A stretch of DNA of 64,000 nt from Cladorhizidae sp. MBARI D1340-BT2 (Eukaryota; Porifera; Demospongiae; Poecilosclerida; Cladorhizidae): positions 24,682,549 through 24,746,548 of the forward strand of contig JAQNBH010000013.1 in NCBI GenBank assembly GCA_028752905.1. The letters are read 5' to 3'. The position numbers and the translations under genes were made by a program. Positions 40,101 to 55,100 of the stretch are shown here, piece by piece; position 1 is the stretch's first letter; the number at the start of each line of letters is the position of its first letter. Under the pieces are notes generated by a model. The model did no database searches. It was not told the DNA's origin and worked only from the letters and a program-made list of their open reading frames with translations.

Positions 40101-43100
40101 ATAGATCATCTAAGCATTGCTGAATATAGATCAACAGCATTGCTGAATATAGATCAACTAAGCATTGATGAATATAGATCAACCAAGCATTGATGAATAT
40201 AGATCAACTAAATATTGCTGAATATAGATCAACTAAACATTGCTGAATATAGATCAACTAAGCATTGCTGAATATAGATCAACTAAGCATTGATGAATAT
40301 AGATCAACTAAGCATTGATGAATATAGATCAACTAAGCATTGATGAATATAGATCAACTAAATATTGCTGAATATAGATCAACTAAGCATTGCTGAATAT
40401 AGATCAACTAAGCATTGATGAATATAGATAAACTAAGCATTGCTGAATATAGATCAACTAAGCATTGATGAATATAGACATTGCTGAATATAGATCAACT
40501 AAGCATTGATGAATATAGATCAACTAAGCATTGATGAATATAGATCAACTAAGCATTGCTGAATATAGATCAACTAAGCATTGCTGAATATAGATCAATT
40601 AAGCATTGCTGAATATAGATCAACTAAGCATGGCTGAATATAGATCAACTAAGCATTGATGAATATAGATCAACTAAGCATTGCTGAATATAGATCAACT
40701 AAGCATTGCTGAATATAGATAAACTAAGCATTGCTGAATATAGATCAACTAAGCATTGCTGAATATAGATCAACTAAATATTGCTGAATATAGATCAACT
40801 AAGCATTGATGAATATAGATCAACTAAGCATTGCTGAATATAGATCAACTAAGCATTGCTAAATATAGATCAACTAAGCATTGCTGAATATAGATCAACT
40901 AAGCATTGCTGAATATAGATCAACTAAGCATTGATGAATATAGATCAACTAAGCATTGATGAATATAGATCAACTAAACATTGCTGAATATAGATCAACT
41001 AAGCATTGCTGAATATAGATCAACTAAACATTGCTGAATATAGATCAACTAAACATTGCTGAATATAGATCAACTAAGCATTGATGAATATAGATCAACT
41101 AAGCATTGCTGAATATAGATCAACTAAACGTTGCTGAATATAGATCAACTAAACATGGCTGAATATAGATCAACTAAACATTGCTGAATATAGATCAACT
41201 AAGCATTGCTAAATATAGATCAACAAGTATATTGCTGAATATTCAACGGTCTTCTCTGATTTCTACTGTGAACACAACGAGCGAAATCGAAGCAAGGCCC
41301 TGGACCTTTCCCCCCTTATAATAACAATAATAACAACAGTAGTAGTAGTTGTTATATATACTAGTGCTACTATAACAATAAGTAAATAAAATTTAAAAAT
41401 AGACAAACACACACACGTCCTCTTTGGGATTCCTATTACCAATCTTCAAAATAGTGCCCCCTCTCCACTTCACCAGCGAGTCTCCCAGCCTGGCATTAAC
41501 CCCCTCCCTCCCCCAAGTGAAGGCATTAACCCCCTCCCTCCCCCCAAGTGAAGGGTCTGGGAATACGACGTTACGACGAGCATACCAAACTTGTCCAGCT
41601 GGAATGCAATTACCAGCTTCTCTAACTGACGTCAACGTGATGTGGTCATGTGACTGACATCATAAACGAGGTCACAAGTAGGTACTGATTAACCACACCC
41701 ACCAGCACAGTGGTGGCAGAGGAACCTTTGTTCCCAGACACACTTCCCTCCCCAAAAGAAAAGGTAAAGGGTATCCAGTGTCCGAGAGACTACTCTTATC
41801 ATCCTTACCTCCTGTCTCTTGATGTAGTCCTTACTATACTGCTCCAACAATTCTGACACGCCCATAAGTCCGACCCAATTATCAGGAAGGCGGAACTTCC
41901 CAGCATCCCGCTTCTTGCTAGAACCACACCCTCCCTCCCCCAAGTGAAGGCATTAACCCCCTCCCTCCCCCCAAGTGAAGGGTCTGGGAATACGACGAGC
42001 ATACCAAACTTGTCCAGCTGGAATGCAATTACCAGCTTCTCTAACTGACGTCAACGTGATGTAGTCATGTGACTGACATCATAAACGAGGTCACAAGTAG
42101 GTACTGATTAACCACACCCACCAGCACAGTGGTGGCAGAGGAACCTTTGTTCCCAGACACACTTCCCTCCCCAAAAGAAAAGGTAAAGGGTATCCAGTGT
42201 CCGAGAGACTACTCTTATCATCCTTACCTCCTGTCTCTTGATGTAGTCCTTACTATACTGCTCCAACAATTCTGACACGCCCATAAGTCCGACCCAATTA
42301 TCAGGAAGGCGGAACTTCCCAGCATCCCGCTTCTTGCTAGAACCACACCCATTATGAAGCAGCGGGTACGATAAGCTGCCATATTTCTTCGATGTACCAT
42401 AACAGAGAGACCGCGACCGCACCGATTTGGGTGTGGTTTGTCCCTGAGAGAGACAGCTCTTGGAGGCTGGGTATGCTGAAGTAGGATCCTCCTTGCAATA
42501 GCTCACAGAATGCTGGAGGAAATAGTGAAAGAATGAACAGTCATGGGCCCACCCGGTCGCCATGGTACCAAGAATAAACAACAAGTACATTTAACAGTAG
42601 CAGCGAGCGATACAGAATAAAATAAAATGAACTCTCTCTATAAATATACCACAAACTCCGGACGTTCCAGCGCCTTACTTCTACCCCCAACCCATAACAA
42701 AACAATCGCTTAATTAACAAATTAAACGCCACCATATGGCACACACGCAGACATCGTTTAGAAGAAAGAAGGGGGGGGAAAGAAAAAAAAGATTTTTTTT
42801 TTACACGCATGCTCAATTGTTGTGTTGAGTTATGAACTTTACTTCCGGTTGGATTTGGCTAATGTTTCTGGAAGTTCTTCTGTGCTGGAAAGCAGCACAG
42901 GCACCTAATATGCTTACCAGGAATCACTCTGAATTCCTTCACTTCTGAGCAAGGAGCACTCTTGCTCTTGGATGGATTTCTTTGCAGTGAGTTTTGTTGC
43001 AGATGTATAGTGCTGCAGTGCTGCATAGCTTTTAGTTTGCTTACCTCCACAGAGCTCATTATTACACCAGAACTGCAGCTTATTATATTTCCATTCTGAA

Positions 43101-46100
43101 CAGTTGGAGAAATGTCATAGCTCTTATTACATGCATGAAAGTTGCAAATTTTTTTGATGGCGGATCAGAATTAATTGCGCTCGGACAAATTGTCCAAACA
43201 TGTTTTAGTTTCCCAGCAACTGCTACTTTACAACTGGAAAATAATATAATAAACAAATTATAATAAAACCGAAAAATAAAAAAAGAAGAAGAAAAAACTA
43301 GTAAAAATAAAGATGTCTCCACTGCAGCAGAAAGCAATGGCCGGTGGTCCACCCACCACATGGAGCCAAGACACACCGACTGCCTGTGTTACCACACGGC
43401 CGCACTCTAAGGCAACCACGGCAACCGAGCACACCCAGCACACCCTAGTCACTTGATGATGAAATTAGCTAACCGGACAAAAGATCTCTTGCAAGGTACT
43501 TTGGGCGTGACAGGTCGTTAAGAAGGAAAGTAATTGAATTAATGTGTGTGTGTGTGGGCGGTGTGGTACATGCAGATGCAAATACTTAACTTTAAAGGAG
43601 CTAGTGCAGTCTAGTATACCACAGGAAGTGTGTAGTATACTACAGGAAGTGTATAGTATACCACAGGAAGTGTCTAGTATACTCGCAGTGCAGGAAAATT
43701 ACAACCCAAGTCATGTATTTTGTCCGAGTACCATCAATTTGGTTCTGCCGTTCTCAGACTTTGATCTGGCATCAATTTTTTGTGTTGAAGATTACTGCTT
43801 TCAATCATGTAACTCAAATCATCAAGTAATGCCAGCAAACTCCATAATGAAGAATGCAAGTAACAGGTTGAGACAGTCATCCTGTCTCCAGTCATCGAGT
43901 AACAACTTCTCTTCCTCTGCATTGCTGTCTGTGTCAGAGGTTGGGGTGTACGATACGATACATTCGTGTGTGCGCATATATTATATATGTTCCATCCAAT
44001 CTATGAATTCACGGATTGGATGCCAATCTAGATTGTGCTGCACAATCTATGGATGCCAATCTATTGCCTGCCAATCAAAACATTGTAGCATATTAACACC
44101 CTTTGCAACAGATTCATAGATTGGATGGAACATATCGACCAGTACTTATTATCGATAGTTATACTGAGCGAATGTGCAAGCCAAATATCCAAACCCAACC
44201 ACACAATATGGGATAGTCGACGGGAATTTACAAAGCCTGTGCTACTCCCACGAAAAGAGAAGAAGGGAGAAGAGCTGTTTGTGAGGCAAGTTTCTCTACA
44301 TTTGGGGACTATAGCAGTTGTGCGAGTGTTCGTGGGTATTACAAACTGTGCATTATATCTTTTGGAAACCTCTCTGTTTTATCAAGTGCCTAAATTGTGG
44401 TGAGTCTGATTCATTATGACTTCCGTTCATCACTTTTTTCTACATCATTACACTCTGCAATCATCACTTTCTCTGTTGCAAAGGGTGTTAATACGCTACC
44501 ATGTTTTGAAGTGTATTGATTGGCAGGCAAAAGATTGGCATTCATAGATTGTGCAGCACAATCTATAGATTGGGCAGATTCATAGATTGGATGGAACATA
44601 TATATACATATTCTAGAGCATTCGTTAGTGTTTTGGACATTTTGACAGAGCAAACTGATTATTGTTCAGACTAAATCCATGAGATGTTCGGACACCTGAC
44701 TGTAATTTCCCTGCAGCATAATGAGATTCATAAAGTAATATTCCCACAAACTCTGAGACCCAATTAGCACACTGCAAAGTTTGTGGTTTCTGTTGCTATA
44801 GAGACGGGGACAACCACAAAGCATGTTCATCACAAAGTGTGTTCATGAGAGTGGAGTGCAGCGTTCACTCTCTTCACTTACTGGGAGACAAACAAATATA
44901 TAAATAAAAATGGTGCAAAGCATGTTTGCTACTGGACGCCATCATCTCTCACCATGAGCTCAATCTAGAGAGAAGTGGACGCCATCATCTCTACCCATGA
45001 GCTCAATATCTAGAGATAAGTGGACGCCATCACGTCTCACCATGAGCTCAATATCTAGAGAGAAGTGGACGCCATCATCCCTCACCATGAGCACAATATC
45101 TAGAGAGAAGTGGACACCATCATCTCTCACCGTGAGCTCAATATCTAGAGAGAAGTGAACACCATCATCTCTCACCATGAGCTCAATATCTAGAGAGAAG
45201 TGGACACCATCATCTCTCACCATGAGCTCAATATCTAGAGAGAAGTGGACACCATCATCTCTCACCATGAGCTCAATATCTAGAGAGAAGTGGACGCCAT
45301 CATCTCTCACCATGAGCTCAATATCTAGAGAGAAGTGGACGCCATCATCTCTCACCATGAGCTCAATATCTAGAGAGAAGTGGACGCCATCATCTCTCAC
45401 CATGAGCTCAATATCTAGAGAGAAGTGAACACCATCATCTCTCACCATGAGCTCAATATCTAGAGAGAAGTGGACGCCATCATCTCTCACCATGAGCTCA
45501 ATATCTAGAGAGAAGTGGACGCCATCATCTCTCACCGTGAGCTCAATATCTAGAGAGAAGTGAACACCATCATCTCTCACCATGAGCTCAATATCTAGAG
45601 AGAAGTGGACGCCATCATCTCTCACCATGAGCTCAATATCTAGAGAGAAGTGAACACCATCATCTCTACCCATGAGCTCAATATCTAGAGAGAAGTGGAC
45701 GCCATCATCTCTCACCATGAGCTCAATATCTAGAGAGAAGTGAACACCATCATCTCTCACCATGAGCTCAATATCTAGAGAGAAGTGGACGCCATCATCT
45801 CTCACCATGAGCTCAATATCTAGAGAGAAGTGGACATCATCATCTCTCACCATGAGCTCAATATCTAGAGAGAAGTGGACGCCATCATCTCTCACCATGA
45901 GCTCAATATCTAGAGAGAAGTGGACGCCATCATCCCTCACCATGAGCTCAATATCTAGAGAGAAGTGGACGCCATCATCTCTCACCATGAGCTCAATATC
46001 TAGAGAGAAGTGAACACCATCATCTCTCACCATGAGCTCAATATCTAGAGAGAAGTGGACGCCATCATCCCTCACCATGAGCTCAATATCTAGAGAGAAG

Positions 46101-49100
46101 TGGACGCCATCATCTCTCACCATGAGCTCAATATCTAGAGAGAAGTGAACACCATCATCTCTCACCATGAGCTCAATATCTAGAGAGAAGTGGACGCCAT
46201 CATCTCTCACCATGAGCTCAATATCTAGAGAGAAGTGGACGCCATCATCTCTCACCATGAGCTCAATATCTAGAGAGAAGTGGACACCATCATCTCTCAC
46301 CATGAGCTCAATATCTAGAGAGAAGTGGACGCCATCATCTCTCACCATGAGCTCAATATCTAGAGAGAAGTGAACACCATCATCTCTCACCATGAGCACA
46401 ATATCTAGAGAGAAGTGAACACCATCATCTCTCACCATGAGCTCAATATCTAGAGAGAAGTGGACGCCATCATCTCTCACCATGAGCTCAATATCTAGAG
46501 AGAAGTGGACGCCATCATCTCTCACCATGAGCTCAATATCCAGAGAGAAGTGGACACCATCATCTCTCACCATGAGCTCAATATCTAGAGAGAAGTGGAC
46601 ACCATCATCTCTCAATATGAGCTCAATATCTAGAGAGAAGTGGACACCATCATCTCTCACCATGAGCACAATATCTAGAGAGAAGTGGACGCCATCATCC
46701 CTCACCATGAGCTCAATATCTAGAGAGAAGTGAACACCATCATCTCTCACCATGAGCTCAATATCTAGAGAGAAGTGGACGCCATCATCTCTCACCATGA
46801 GCTCAATATCTAGAGAGAAGTGGACACCATCATCTCTCACCATGAGCTCAATATCTAGAGAGAAGTGAACACCATCATCTCTCACCATGAGCTCAATATC
46901 TAGAGAGAAGTGGACACTATCATCTCTCACCATGAGCTCAATAATCTAGAGAGAAGTGGACGCCGTCACCTCTCACCATGAGCTCAATATCTAGAGAGAA
47001 GTGAACACCATCATCTCTCACCATGAGCTCAATATCTAGAGAGAAGTGGACGCCATCATCTCTCACCATGAGCACAATATCTAGAGAGAAGTGTGGACGC
47101 CATCATCTCTCACCATGAGCACAATATCTAGAGAGAAGTGGACACCATCATCTCTCACCATGAGCTCAATATCTAGAGAGAAGTGGACGCCATCATCTCT
47201 CACCATGAGCTCAATATCTAGAGAGAAGTGGACGCCATCATCTCTCACCATGAGCTCAATATCTAGAGAGAAGTGGACACCATCATCTCTCACCATGAGC
47301 TCAATATCTAGAGAGAAGTGTGGACGCCATCATCTCTCACCATGAGCTCAATATCTAGAGAGAAGTGGACACCATCATCTCTCACCATGAGCTCAATATC
47401 TAGAGAGAAGTGGACGCCATCATCTCTCACCATGAGCTCAATATCTAGAGAGAAGTGGACGCCATCATCTCTCACCATGAGCTCAATATCTAGAGAGAAG
47501 TGGACGCCATCATCCCTCACCATGAGCTCAATATCTAGAGAGAAGTGGACGCCATCATCTCTCACCATGAGCTCAATATCTAGAGAGAAGTGGACGCCAT
47601 CATCTCTCACCATGAGCTCAATATCTAGAGAGAAGTGAACACCATCATCTCTCACCATGAGCTCAATATCTAGAGAGAAGTGGACGCCATCATCTCTCAC
47701 CATGAGCTCAATATCTAGAGAGAAGTGGACGCCATCATCTCTCACCATGAGCTCAATATCTAGAGAGAAGTGGACGCCATCGTCTCTCACCGTGAGCTCA
47801 ATATCTAGAGAGAAGTGGACGCCATCATCTCTCACCATGAGCTCAATATCTAGAGAGAAGTGGACGCCATCATCTCTCACCATGAGCTCAATATCTAGAG
47901 AGAAGTGGACGCCATCATCTCTCACCATGAGCACAATATCTAGAGAGAAGTGGACGCCATCATCTCTCACCATGAGCTCAATATCTAGAGAGAAGTGGAC
48001 GCCATCATCTCTCACCATGAGCACAATATCTAGAGAGAAGTGAACACCATCATCTCTCACCATGAGCTCAATATCTAGAGAGAAGTGGACGCCATCATCT
48101 CTCACCATGAGCTCAATATCTAGAGAGAAGTGGACGCCATCATCTCTCACCATGAGCTCAATATCTAGAGAGAAGTGGACGCCATCATCCCTCACCATGA
48201 GCACAATATCTAGAGAGAAGTGGACACCATCATCTCTCACCATGAGCTCAATATCTAGAGAGAAGTGGACGCCATCATCTCTCACCATGAGCTCAATATC
48301 TAGAGAGAAGTGGACGCCATCATCCCTCACCATGAGCTCAATATCTAGAGAGAAGTGGACGCCATCATCTCTCACCATGAGCTCAATATCTAGAGAGAAG
48401 TGAACACCATCATCTCTCACCATGAGCTCAATATCTAGAGAGAAGTGGACGCCATCATCTCTCACCATGAGCACAATATCTAGAGAGAAGTGGACACCAT
48501 CATCCCTCACCATGAGCTCAATATCTAGAGAGAAGTGGACGCCATCATCTCTCACCATGAGCTCAATATCTAGAGAGAAGTGAACACCATCATCTCTCAC
48601 CATGAGCTCAATATCTAGAGAGAAGTGGACGCCATCATCCCTCACCATGAGCTCAATATCTAGAGAGAAGTGGACGCCATCATCTCTCACCATGAGCTCA
48701 ATATCTAGAGAGAAGTGGACGCCATCATCTCTCACCATGAGCTCAATATATAGAGAGAAGTGGACGCCATCATCTCTCACCATGAGCACAATATCTAGAG
48801 AGAAGTGAACACCATCATCTCTCACCATGAGCTCAATATCTAGAGAGAAGTGGACGCCATCATCTCTCACCATGAGCTCAATATCTAGAGAGAAGTGGAC
48901 ACCATCATCCCTCACCATGAGCTCAATATCTAGAGAGAAGTGGACGCCATCATCTCTCACCATGAGCTCAATATCTAGAGAGAAGTGGACGCCATCATCT
49001 CTCACCATGAGCTCAATATCTAGAGAGAAGTGGACGCCATCATCTCTCACCATGAGCTCAATATCTAGAGAGAAGTGGACACCATCATCTCTCACCATGA

Positions 49101-52100
49101 GCTCAATATCTAGAGAGAAGTGGACACCATCATCTCTCACCATGAGCTCAATATCTAGAGAGAAGTGGACGCCATCATCTCTCACCATGAGCTCAATATC
49201 TAGAGAGAAGTGGACGCCATCATACCTCACCATGAGCTCAATATCTAGAGAGAAGTGAACACCATCATCATCTCTCACCATGAGCTCAATATCTAGAGAG
49301 AAGTGGACGCCATCATCTCTACCCATGAGCACAATATCTAGAGAGAAGTGAACACCATCACTTCTCACCATGAGCTCAATATCTAGAGAGAAGTGGACGC
49401 CATCATCTCTCACCATGAGCTCAATATCTAGAGAGAAGTGGACACCATCATCCCTCACCATGAGCTCAATATCTAGAGAGAAGTGGACGCCATCATCTCT
49501 CACCATGAGCTCAATATCTAGAGAGAAGTGGACGCCATCATCTCTCACCATGAGCTCAATATCTAGAGAGAAGTGGACGCCATCATCTCTCACCATGAGC
49601 TCAATATCTAGAGAGAAGTGGACACCATCATCTCTCACCATGAGCTCAATATCTAGAGAGAAGTGGACACCATCATCTCTCACCATGAGCTCAATATCTA
49701 GAGAGAAGTGGACGCCATCATCTCTCACCATGAGCTCAATATCTAGAGAGAAGTGGACGCCATCATACCTCACCATGAGCTCAATATCTAGAGAGAAGTG
49801 AACACCATCATCATCTCTCACCATGAGCTCAATATCTAGAGAGAAGTGGACGCCATCATCTCTACCCATGAGCTCAATATCTAGAGAGAAGTGGACGCCA
49901 TCACTTCTCACCATGAGCTCAATATCTAGAGAGAAGTGGACGCCATCATCTCTCACCACGAGCTCAATATCTAGAGAGAAGTGGACGCCATCATCTCTCA
50001 CCATGAGCTCAATATCTAGAGAGAAGTGGACGCCATCATCTCTCACCATGAGCACAATATCTAGAGAGAAGTGGACGCCATCATCCCTCACCATGAGCAC
50101 AATATCTAGAGAGAAGTGGACGCCATCATCTCTCACCGTGAGCACAATATCTAGAGAGAAGTGGACGCCATCATCTCTCACCATGAGCACAATATCTAGA
50201 GAGAAGTGGACACCATCATCTCTCACCATGAGCTCAATATCTAGAGAGAAGTGGACGCCATCATCTCTCACCATGAGCACAATATCTAGAGAGAAGTGGA
50301 CACCATCATCTCTCACCATGAGCTCAATATCTAGAGAGAAGTGGACGCCATCATCTCTCACCATGAGCTCAATATCTAGAGAGAAGTGGATGCCATCATC
50401 TCTCACCATGAGCTCAATATCTAGAGAGAAGTGGACGCCATCATCCCTCACCATGAGCTCAATATCTAGAGAGAAGTGGACGCCATCATCCCTCACCATG
50501 AGCTCAATATCTAGAGAGAAGTGGACGCCATCATCTCTCACCATGAGCTCAATATCTAGAGAGAAGTGAACACCATCATCTCTCACCATGAGCTCAATAT
50601 CTAGAGAGAAGTGGACGCCATCATCTCTCACCATGAGCTCAATATCTAGAGAGAAGTGGACGCCATCATCTCTCACCATGAGCTCAATATCTAGAGAGAA
50701 GTGGACGCCATCATCTCTCACCATGAGTTCAATATCTAGAGAGAAGTGGACGCCATCATCCCTCACCATGAGCTCAATATCTAGAGAGAAGTGGACGCCA
50801 TCATCTCTAACTAGAAAACAAGCACTAGGAGAAAAGCTTGCTGAAATGAATCTCAATTCAGTGTTGAATGTTGCACACAAGAGGCAAGCTCTCTCCAACT
50901 GCTTCACCATAACCCCTACCAAATATTCATCTCCATCTTGTTGACACCACCTGCTTTATCCCCACCCCCCTCTCCCCACCCCACCCCCCTCTCTCGTTTA
51001 GCTGATGCTTTGTGTGTTGAGGGACCACTTACCTTCAACGACTTGGAGGCCTGCTTCAGGGGCAACTCTATGATCTTGTTGACTATGGAGCTGACTTTAG
51101 ACAAGGGACGACACTTCTTGGAGCCCTGCAGCAACACGTGACAACAACCATCATAGTTTCATGCTTCATGTGGGGTGGGTGGAGTTCTTCTTGCAGATAT
51201 ACCAGGGCCATACCTCCTCCCCCAAACTCCACCCACCCCATTTACGAAACACTGACAAAAAAAAAACTGAACACGCAAACAAACAAATAGAGTAGAGGTA
51301 ACCATGACGATAACAACAACAACAACCAAGAACACGTCCCTAGAGCTCAATTCCCTCGCTTCATGGCCTTACAAGTATATAGTGTATAGCTCAACACAGG
51401 TGTTAACTAGTAGAGAAGAAGAACCTAAGCAAAGACAACCAATTGTCCTTACCACAACAAACTTCAATGACCTTTCCCTTCAAACAGGAAGGGGGGGCAC
51501 CCTGGTCTCTCCCCCTTCCCTCTTGTGCCTTGGCACATGTTCCTAGAGACATTGTCAAAGATTAGCAGTCATTCGTACACAGAACCCAGAGAGCTTTTCG
51601 CCTGCTGTCATAGCTGGGGTATAAAGGATTGCAATGCACGCACCGAACACGTCGTCCACACAGCTAGCTTGCCGAAAAGCTCGAAGCAGGAAGGAATGTG
51701 GGCCAAAGCAACCAGACCACCGAGAGACCTTAATAAACAGAATAACAGATGGCAGAAGGAGCACAGACCCGCGACCGAGGTCAGGACAACAGCACTGTCC
51801 AAGTTAGTGTAGGGAAAACAGAGAGAAGAAAAACCTCAGATCAGTGCCAATAAATTGGAAGATAATGGCACTGAGAAGTGAGCAGCAAATAGACGGCACT
51901 GAGTATGCACGGATAGTAAGAGATCCCCGAGCAGTGTCAGCCGGTGCCACGAGGGGCAGAGACAGAGTGGACACGCCACGAGAGAGCACAATATTCACAC
52001 GTTCAACTAATACAGTGTGCCCCTGAGCTGTGGCAGCAACATAGAGACAGGAAGAAAGGGAGTGGACATGCCAGGAGAGAGCAGGAAAGCTGAGCAACAC

Positions 52101-55100
52101 CAACCCATTGATAAGATATAGCTTACAGGTTGCCATGGCAAGTGTCCATTTAAAGCCCCCCTTCTATTAGCATATCTCGTGTTTTCATAAATACGTATTA
52201 AAAAAAATGAACCCCGGTTCTACTCCCCTACTGTCATGCCCCCGCCAACCCCCCCCCTTCCCCCTCATGCCACCCCCTCATCCTCTTTTCATCCATGCAG
52301 ACAAGATATCAACTCCCAGCCCCAGCTGACCTGGTCTAGCTCAGAGGCCTCAGGCTATTACTAATCATACAAACACATCATCCAGACCCACTCAACTCAA
52401 GCAGAGCCTACCAGAATCTCAAGAAATTGTGGTAACCTAGAAACTAACAGTGGCCCCAGCCAAGCAGGAGGTCTACCAAGATGAAACTCCTAGTATTTAA
52501 ATTTACTGTAGTAGGAGACTGAACATTGACATGTGCACACACACACTCTGACCTCAATGTGATATCCACACAGTTGAAAATACAGACACCTTGTGTTCAA
52601 AAGACATCTAATCACCTACCTTGGAGTCCAAGTCCTGTACACTCATGGCGTCCACGTCTCGCATACGCTTTCTGCTCCATCTCTCTATTCTCCACCCTCC
52701 TCGGCCCTTCTTCTGGCGATAAAAATACACATCGATGAGATCTTATTCCACATTCCCAGGACATGACTTGCTTACCTGGGAACGGCCTAGAGAGGACAGC
52801 CCGTGAGACATCGACAAGCTGCTGGTAAACGAGCTGTCAGAATTAATATTTCCATCGTTATGTGGTTACCAGTCACGACAAGATTCAAAGTAACACTGGG
52901 TTGAAGTATATAGCTCTATGGGGACACACACTGGACCAACACCATACTGGGTTGAGGCAGATTGAAGTAGATTGACAATAGCTCTATGGGGACACACACT
53001 GGACCAACACCACACTGGGTTGAGGCAGGTTGAAGTATGTTGACAATAGCTCTATGGGGACACACACTGGACCAACACCAAACTGGGTTGAGGCAGATTG
53101 AAGTAGATTGACAATAGCTCTATGGGGACACACACTGGACCAACACCATACTGGGTTGAGGCAGGTTGAAGTATGTTGACAATAGCTCTATGGGGACACA
53201 CACTGGACCAACACCAAACTGGGTTGAGGCAGATTGAAGTAGATTGACAATAGCTCTATGGGGACACACACTGGACCAACACCACACTGGGTTGAGGCAG
53301 GTTGAAGTATGTTGACAATAGCTCTATGGGGACACACACTGGACCAACACCACACTGGGTTGAGGCAGGTTGAAGTAGGTTGACAATAGCTCTATGGGGA
53401 CACACACTGGACCAACACCACACTGGGTTGAGGCACGTTGAAGCAGGTTGACAATAGCTCTATGGGGACACACACTGGACCAACACCACACTGGGTTGAG
53501 GCAGGTTGAAGTATGTTGACAATAGCTCTATGGGGACACACACTGGACCAACACCACACTGGGTTGAGGCAGGTTGAAGTAGGTTGACAATAGCTCTATG
53601 GGGACACACACTGGACCAACACCACACTGGGTTGAGGCACGTTGAAGTAGATTGACAATAGCTCTATGGGGACACACACTGGACCAACACCACACTGGGT
53701 TGAGGCAGGTTGAAGTAGGTTGACAATAGCTCTATGGGGACACACACTGGACCAACACCACACTGGGTTGAGGCACGTTGAAGCAGGTTGACAATAGCTC
53801 TATGGGGACACACACTGGACCAACACCACACTGGGTTGAGGCATGTTGAAGTAGATTGACAATAGCTCTATGGGGACACACACTGGACCAACACCACACT
53901 GGGTTGAGGCAGGTTGAAGTAGGTTGACAATAGCTCTATGGGGACACACACTGGACCAATACCACACTGGGTTGAGGCAGGTTGAAGTAGGTTGACAATA
54001 GCTCTATGGGGACACACACTGGACCAACATCACACTCGGTTGAGGCAGGTTGAAGTATGTTGACAATAGCTCTATGTGGGGACACACACTGGACCAACAC
54101 CACACTGGTTTGAGGTAGGTTGACAATAGCTCTATGGGGACACACACTGGACCAACACCACACTGGGTTGAGGCAGGTTGAAGTAGGTTGACAATAGCTC
54201 TATGGGGACACACACTGGACCAACACCACACTGGGTTGAGGCAGGTTGAAGTACAGGTTGACAATAGCTCTATGGGGACACACACTGGACCAACACCACA
54301 CTGGTTTGAGGTAGGTTGACAATAGCTCTATGGGGACACACACTGGACCAACACCACACTGGGTTGAGGCAGGTTGAAGTAGGTTGACAATAGCTCTATG
54401 GGGACACACACTGGACCAACACCACACTGGGTTGAGGCAGGTTGAAGTAGGTTGACAATAGCTCTATGGGGACACACACTGGACCAACACCACACTGGGT
54501 TGAGGCAGATTAAAGTAGGTTGACAATAGCTCTATGGGGACACACACTGGACCAACACCAAACTGGGTTGAGGCAGATTGAAGTGTAGGTTGACAATAGC
54601 TCTATATGGGGACACACACTGGACCAACACCACACTGGGTTGAGGCACGTTGAAGTAGATTGACAATAGCTCTATGGGGACACACACTGGACCAACACCA
54701 CACTGGGTTGAGGCAGGTTGAAATAGGTTGACAATAGCTCTATGGGGACACACACTGGAACACCACACTGGGTTGAGGCACGTTGAAGTAGATTGACAAT
54801 AGCTCTATGGGGACACACACTGGACCAACACCACACTGGGTTGAGGCAGGTTGAAGTAGGTTGACAATAGCTCTATGGGGACACACACTGGACCAACACC
54901 ACACTGGGTTGAGGCACGTTGAAGCAGGTTGACAATAGCTCTATGGGGACACACACTGGACCAACACCACACTGGGTTGAGGCATGTTGAAGTAGATTGA
55001 CAATAGCTCTATGGGGACACACACTGGACCAACACCACACTGGGTTGAGGCAGGTTGAAGTAGGTTGACAATAGCTCTATGGGGACACACACTGGACCAA

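Noticed and set aside
41585..42044. Short duplicated exon (LEKLVIAFQLDKF) on the minus strand
   Set aside because: Its only good donor shifts the frame between exons 5 and 6, which already join in phase 0 and match the family. Kept only as a possible poison exon.
43544..44119. 191-codon plus frame
   Set aside because: Cys/Ser-rich, local repeats, ends inside a foldback element, no domain.
47308..50922. 1,204-codon minus-strand frame
   Set aside because: It is almost entirely the 45-bp array, has no exon boundary linking it to the RhoGEF frame, and other frames on both strands are open too.
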